Shown piece by piece: positions 62,201 to 64,000 of a DNA stretch of 64,000 nucleotides (its first letter is position 1; each line of letters starts with the position of its first letter). Origin of the DNA: Pirellulales bacterium (GTDB lineage Bacteria; Planctomycetota; Planctomycetia; Pirellulales; Lacipirellulaceae). The notes below the pieces were generated by a model that was not told the DNA's origin, did no database searches, and saw only the letters and a program-made list of their open reading frames with translations. The position numbers were made by a program, and so were the translations under genes. Location of the stretch: contig JAHBXQ010000009.1 in assembly GCA_019636345.1 (NCBI GenBank), positions 62,001-126,000 on the forward strand. Reading direction: 5' to 3'.

Positions 62201-63352
62201 ACGACGTTCGCCAATCAGATGGCCGTCCCCGCAGGGGTCGTGCAGACTGGCGTCACGTATCGCGCCCGGGTGCGGATGCAGGACGCCGACGGCCACTGGA
62301 GCCATTGGTCGAACGCAATCGAGTTCGTGGCCGGCGCAAACGAGTCTGCGCCGGCGCTGGCAATCACCGAGCTGCATTACAACCCCGCCCCCAATCCCCT
62401 GGTCGTCGACGCGCAAGATCTTGAGTTCGTCGAGGTGATGAATTACGGAACGACCACGATCGATCTCGAAGGGGTGCGGCTCGCTGCGTTTGCCTCGAAC
62501 CCCTACGTGTTCGGCCCCGGGCTGAGTCTCGCTCCGGGACAGAGGATCGTCGTGCCGAAGAATCCGACCGCGTTTCAGGCGTACTACGGCACGAGCGTGT
62601 TCATCGCCGGCGGGGGGTACGGGTCGGCCAATCTCAGCAACGGCGGCGAAACGATCGAACTGGTTGCCGCCAACGGCGCACTGATCCAAAGCGTCACCTA
62701 CGACGACGCTGCGCCGTGGCCGACGGCCCCCGACGGGAACGGGCCGTCGCTTGAGATCATCGACCCGCAGGGCAATCCCGACTCGCCGAGCAATTGGCGC
62801 GCGAGCGCGGCGCTCGGCGGTTCGCCGGGCTGGGACGGACTGCCGGGGCAACCGGGCGACTACAACCGCGACCACGCCGTCGACGGGAGCGATTTTCTCG
62901 CTTGGCAGCGCACGCTAGGAAGCCGCTCGCCGGCCCTGTTCGGCGCCGACGGAAGCGGCGACTCCGTGGTCGACGCGATCGATCTCGCCGTGTGGCAGGA
63001 CAACTATGGAGCATCGGCGCCTCTAGCGACCGCCGCGGCGCTTGACCTTGATGGTTGGATCCTTGCCGACGAGCTGGATCAAGCCAGCGCGATCGGGGCG
63101 GTTTTGTCCGGAGATCCCGCTGAATTGCCGCCCGCCGGGCAGGAGTTGACCTGGCGCAGCGCTGAGTATCGCCGCGACGTCGATGCGGCGCTGTCCGCAT
63201 GGCACGAGGATGAGCTGCGGCCGCGAAGAAGCCGGCTTGCGGAGCGAATCCGCTCGACTCCTCCAGCCTTGGACTTCGACACCGTCGGCGCCGACAAGCT
63301 TAGAGCGGGCCTGGCGTCGCCCTTCGCTCGCATCAGCGTACGACCAAGCTGA
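59207..63352 (+). CDS. large CotH-kinase / lamin-tail / dockerin surface protein
   Basis: The product is 1381 residues. A basic N-terminus leads the LEPRxLL-type motif GFESLETRSLLA (residues 19-30), a planctomycete N-terminal export/processing mark. Lamin-tail domain 1 (INEIHYDPDLGTEQVEFLEF) spans about 31-160. A beta-sandwich (LRMYVDDGAIVWINGVEVQR) lies near 270. A CotH kinase-like domain occupies about 520-910 with GLYIGIEQPDGSFLNER and VIPWDLDLTFEDAPH, the latter carrying the metal-binding Asp pair. Lamin-tail domain 2 begins near 1055 (ITELHYNPAPNPLVVDAQDL). A dockerin EF-hand (GDYNRDHAVDGSDFLAWQR) lies near 1217, and a polar tail without PEP-CTERM ends the protein. It may phosphorylate or modify extracellular proteins. 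Confidence 0.9.
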   Translation: MQSHSLSTPRHSRPRRLRGFESLETRSLLAVVINEIHYDPDLGTEQVEFLEFYNSGATAVDLSGWRIAAAVDYTFPAGSSIAPDEYLAVTQNAAHFQAKFGFAPFGQWETGRKLSNEGETIELRNAVNAVVDTVTYKLGFPWPTSGDYGSSIELINPALDNDLAGSWRSSGLASTPNAGATLVVPGTNWRYRKGITANPPTVANDPANNWRLTGFVEANDSTAWQTGAASIGYGDGDDATILSDMRNNYWSFYARKTFTISGPVPDRLTLRMYVDDGAIVWINGVEVQRFHVSPGDKNYNSASGFGNEAAWEEVTLTGASQYLVSGTNTIAVHVLNETLGSSDASFNLALSVPDDTVGQPTPGARNSVYAENAAPQMRQLNQSVLQPTSGQDVIVTIKATDPDGVQSVTLEYQLVDPGSYIRLTDAAYQTEWTTLVMRDDGLEGDAVAGDSVYTVVMPGMLQVHRRLVRYRITATDVLGASVRGPYADDAQPNFAYFVYDGVPDYTASLRPGVLPNETYSGDSLSAIATYHLIANATDVQNSQYNGSYNEVEFPGTLVYDGVVYDHIAFRNRGVASTYAVGKNKWKLEFNRGHYLQAYDNYGVPYKELWDEINVLPGTNPWWRNDVSTEGTVLFEPVAFKLYELAGAPSPKTTYFNFFVIDAASEAGANQYSGDFWGLYIGIEQPDGSFLNERGLPDGNIFNMHGSVFGSTTQRHQGSELPTNRSDLAAFLAGINSTSSLAWWEENLNWDSYFAWNLINHVVNNSDIRPNENVNYYHNQVDGKWYVIPWDLDLTFEDAPHHSQPVTTRENIRVLLNTYPAARLAYENRLREITDLLLANGDAAKVVEEIAGVLTLHSGDLTIVNANQAQWDYHPQKIKKGIWYKNFNPALLTNESFAGLVSYMQDFVSPGGYGYNLMSSQGSDANIPATPTISYVGAGTHPADGLVFQSSAFSDPQGSGTFAAMQWRVAKVDNADTAGHVVGTPYAYEIEGTWESGTLTTFANQMAVPAGVVQTGVTYRARVRMQDADGHWSHWSNAIEFVAGANESAPALAITELHYNPAPNPLVVDAQDLEFVEVMNYGTTTIDLEGVRLAAFASNPYVFGPGLSLAPGQRIVVPKNPTAFQAYYGTSVFIAGGGYGSANLSNGGETIELVAANGALIQSVTYDDAAPWPTAPDGNGPSLEIIDPQGNPDSPSNWRASAALGGSPGWDGLPGQPGDYNRDHAVDGSDFLAWQRTLGSRSPALFGADGSGDSVVDAIDLAVWQDNYGASAPLATAAALDLDGWILADELDQASAIGAVLSGDPAELPPAGQELTWRSAEYRRDVDAALSAWHEDELRPRRSRLAERIRSTPPALDFDTVGADKLRAGLASPFARISVRPS

Positions 63353-63706
63353 GCGGATTCTCCCCGGCTGGGTGCGGCCCGGCAGGTCGGCCGAGCGTTG
63401 CTCGACTCCCCGTACGGACCGTCAGCTTCGGATGGGCGCATGTCGAAGCGGGTTTACGCAGCCGGCCCGCGCCGTTGATTGCATGTCACTCCTCGTAGGT
63501 ACACTATTTCTATGACATTGGGCGCGACTTTACGAACGATCGCAGGCATCTTGGCTTTGCTGGCGAATCGAGAAAGCATCGCCCTGGGCGATGACGAATC
63601 GACGTCGCGACGGGCAGGCACGGCTGCGGACAAGCGTCTGGAACTGTTGCGAGACAATAGGGACGACGAAGCGCAAATCACGGAGCAAGAGGACTCAAGG
63701 CCATCC
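63353..63706. other. 354-bp region before the last gene
   Basis: Mostly non-coding. A weak promoter-like pair, TTGATT then TACACT 19 bases later (about 63475-63505), precedes an in-frame ATG at 63512. That ATG could extend the last gene by 65 codons, but the residues between 63512 and 63707 lack family features. No terminator was found after the CotH gene. Confidence 0.35.
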
Positions 63707-64000
63707 ATGTTCTACATTCGCAGCAAGCAAAACGGAAAGAAAGCGGCTCGCACTGGCAACGGCAGATCGCGGGGCTTGGTGTTCGAGGTTCTCGAAGACC
63801 GCCGGGTGATGGCCCTCCCCCATGCCGAAGGGGGCTTCAGCCAGGGGCTGCTCCACACCGAAGCGGACTTCGCCCGCATGGCGCAAAAGATCGCCGAGCA
63901 GGCCGACCCGTGGCTGTCGGGTTACCAGGCTCTCGTCAACCACGGTTACGCGCAGCCCGACGCGAATCCGCGCCCGCTGGAGACCGTCATCCGTGGCGGA
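63707..64000 (+). CDS. alginate-lyase-family surface protein (5' part only)
   Basis: The 98 codons present run off the window. The N-terminus is basic (MFYIRSKQNGKKAARTGNGR) and leads VFEVLEDRRVMA, a LEPRxLL-type motif. Then comes GLLHTEADFARMAQKIAEQA and HGYAQPDANPRPLETVIRGG, which matches the first segment of alginate lyase/alpha-alpha toroid proteins, where the HTxADFxRM and TVIRGG pieces are characteristic. It is most likely an exported polysaccharide lyase, but substrate and catalytic residues lie outside the window. The ATG at 63707 fits the motif spacing; 63512 is an in-frame alternative. Confidence 0.75.
   Translation, partial: MFYIRSKQNGKKAARTGNGRSRGLVFEVLEDRRVMALPHAEGGFSQGLLHTEADFARMAQKIAEQADPWLSGYQALVNHGYAQPDANPRPLETVIRGG

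Noticed and set aside
1-64000. CRISPR array, tRNA or rRNA genes, prophage, transposase
   Set aside because: No regularly spaced direct repeats, no cloverleaf or rRNA-like segments, and no integrase, transposase or phage structural motifs were recognised.

Overview
The window reads as a chromosomal segment of a GC-rich planctomycete (most likely order Pirellulales). The evidence is the set of PEP-CTERM surface proteins with dockerin-like EF-hand repeats, three complete DUF1559 (pilin-like N-terminus) genes, LEPRxLL-type N-terminal motifs (LETRSLLA, LEDRSLLA, LEDRRVMA), an ECF sigma/FecR pair and a polA-coaE-rho gene order. No tRNA, rRNA, CRISPR array, prophage or transposase gene was seen, and no exosortase gene lies in the window even though many products carry its sorting signal.

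Region 1 (1-22 kb) is mostly housekeeping. bioA meets a membrane-anchored coiled-coil gene tail to tail, and a very large alpha-2-macroglobulin gene follows. A minus-strand information-processing block runs polA, coaE, rho, ribH, nusB, ftsY. An exopolysaccharide-type sugar-phosphate transferase and a three-gene NMT1/THI5-type ABC importer complete it.

Region 2 (22-39 kb) is a glycan-use region. It starts with a PEP-CTERM glycosidase-like gene, a CPA1 Na+/H+ antiporter, a frameshifted DUF1559 remnant and a lipoprotein. Then comes a 9.6-kb minus-strand pectin operon: pectin methylesterase, PL1 lyase, GH28, ACS-family MFS transporter, GH43 and PL10 lyase, with 4-base or very short junctions. A further PEP-CTERM gene ending in an intrinsic terminator and a XylR-like AraC regulator lie upstream. 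The likely sequence is demethylation and cleavage of pectin by surface-sorted enzymes, trimming by GH28/GH43/PL10, and uptake of uronates by the MFS carrier.

Region 3 (39-48.8 kb) holds a DUF1559/lipoprotein/PEP-CTERM operon ending in a clear terminator, then a scrambled accessory stretch: a formylglycine-enzyme-like PEP-CTERM protein, two fragments of beta-helix surface protein genes, two diverged copies of an extragenic repeat, a MITE-like palindrome and a cluster of TTTTGCTC/GAGCAAAA sites. A GH92 mannosidase follows.

Region 4 (48.9-64 kb) is a surface-protein cluster. An ECF sigma factor, a FecR/LamG protein and a DUF1559 protein run to the left. To the right run an unusual 1263-residue reading frame holding three consecutive secreted modules, each ending in its own PEP-CTERM signal, then a paralogous DUF1559 gene and a stand-alone paralogue of the repeated module. 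A 1381-residue CotH-kinase/lamin-tail/dockerin protein and the start of an alginate-lyase-like gene close the window. The triple-PEP-CTERM frame is the most unusual object seen here.
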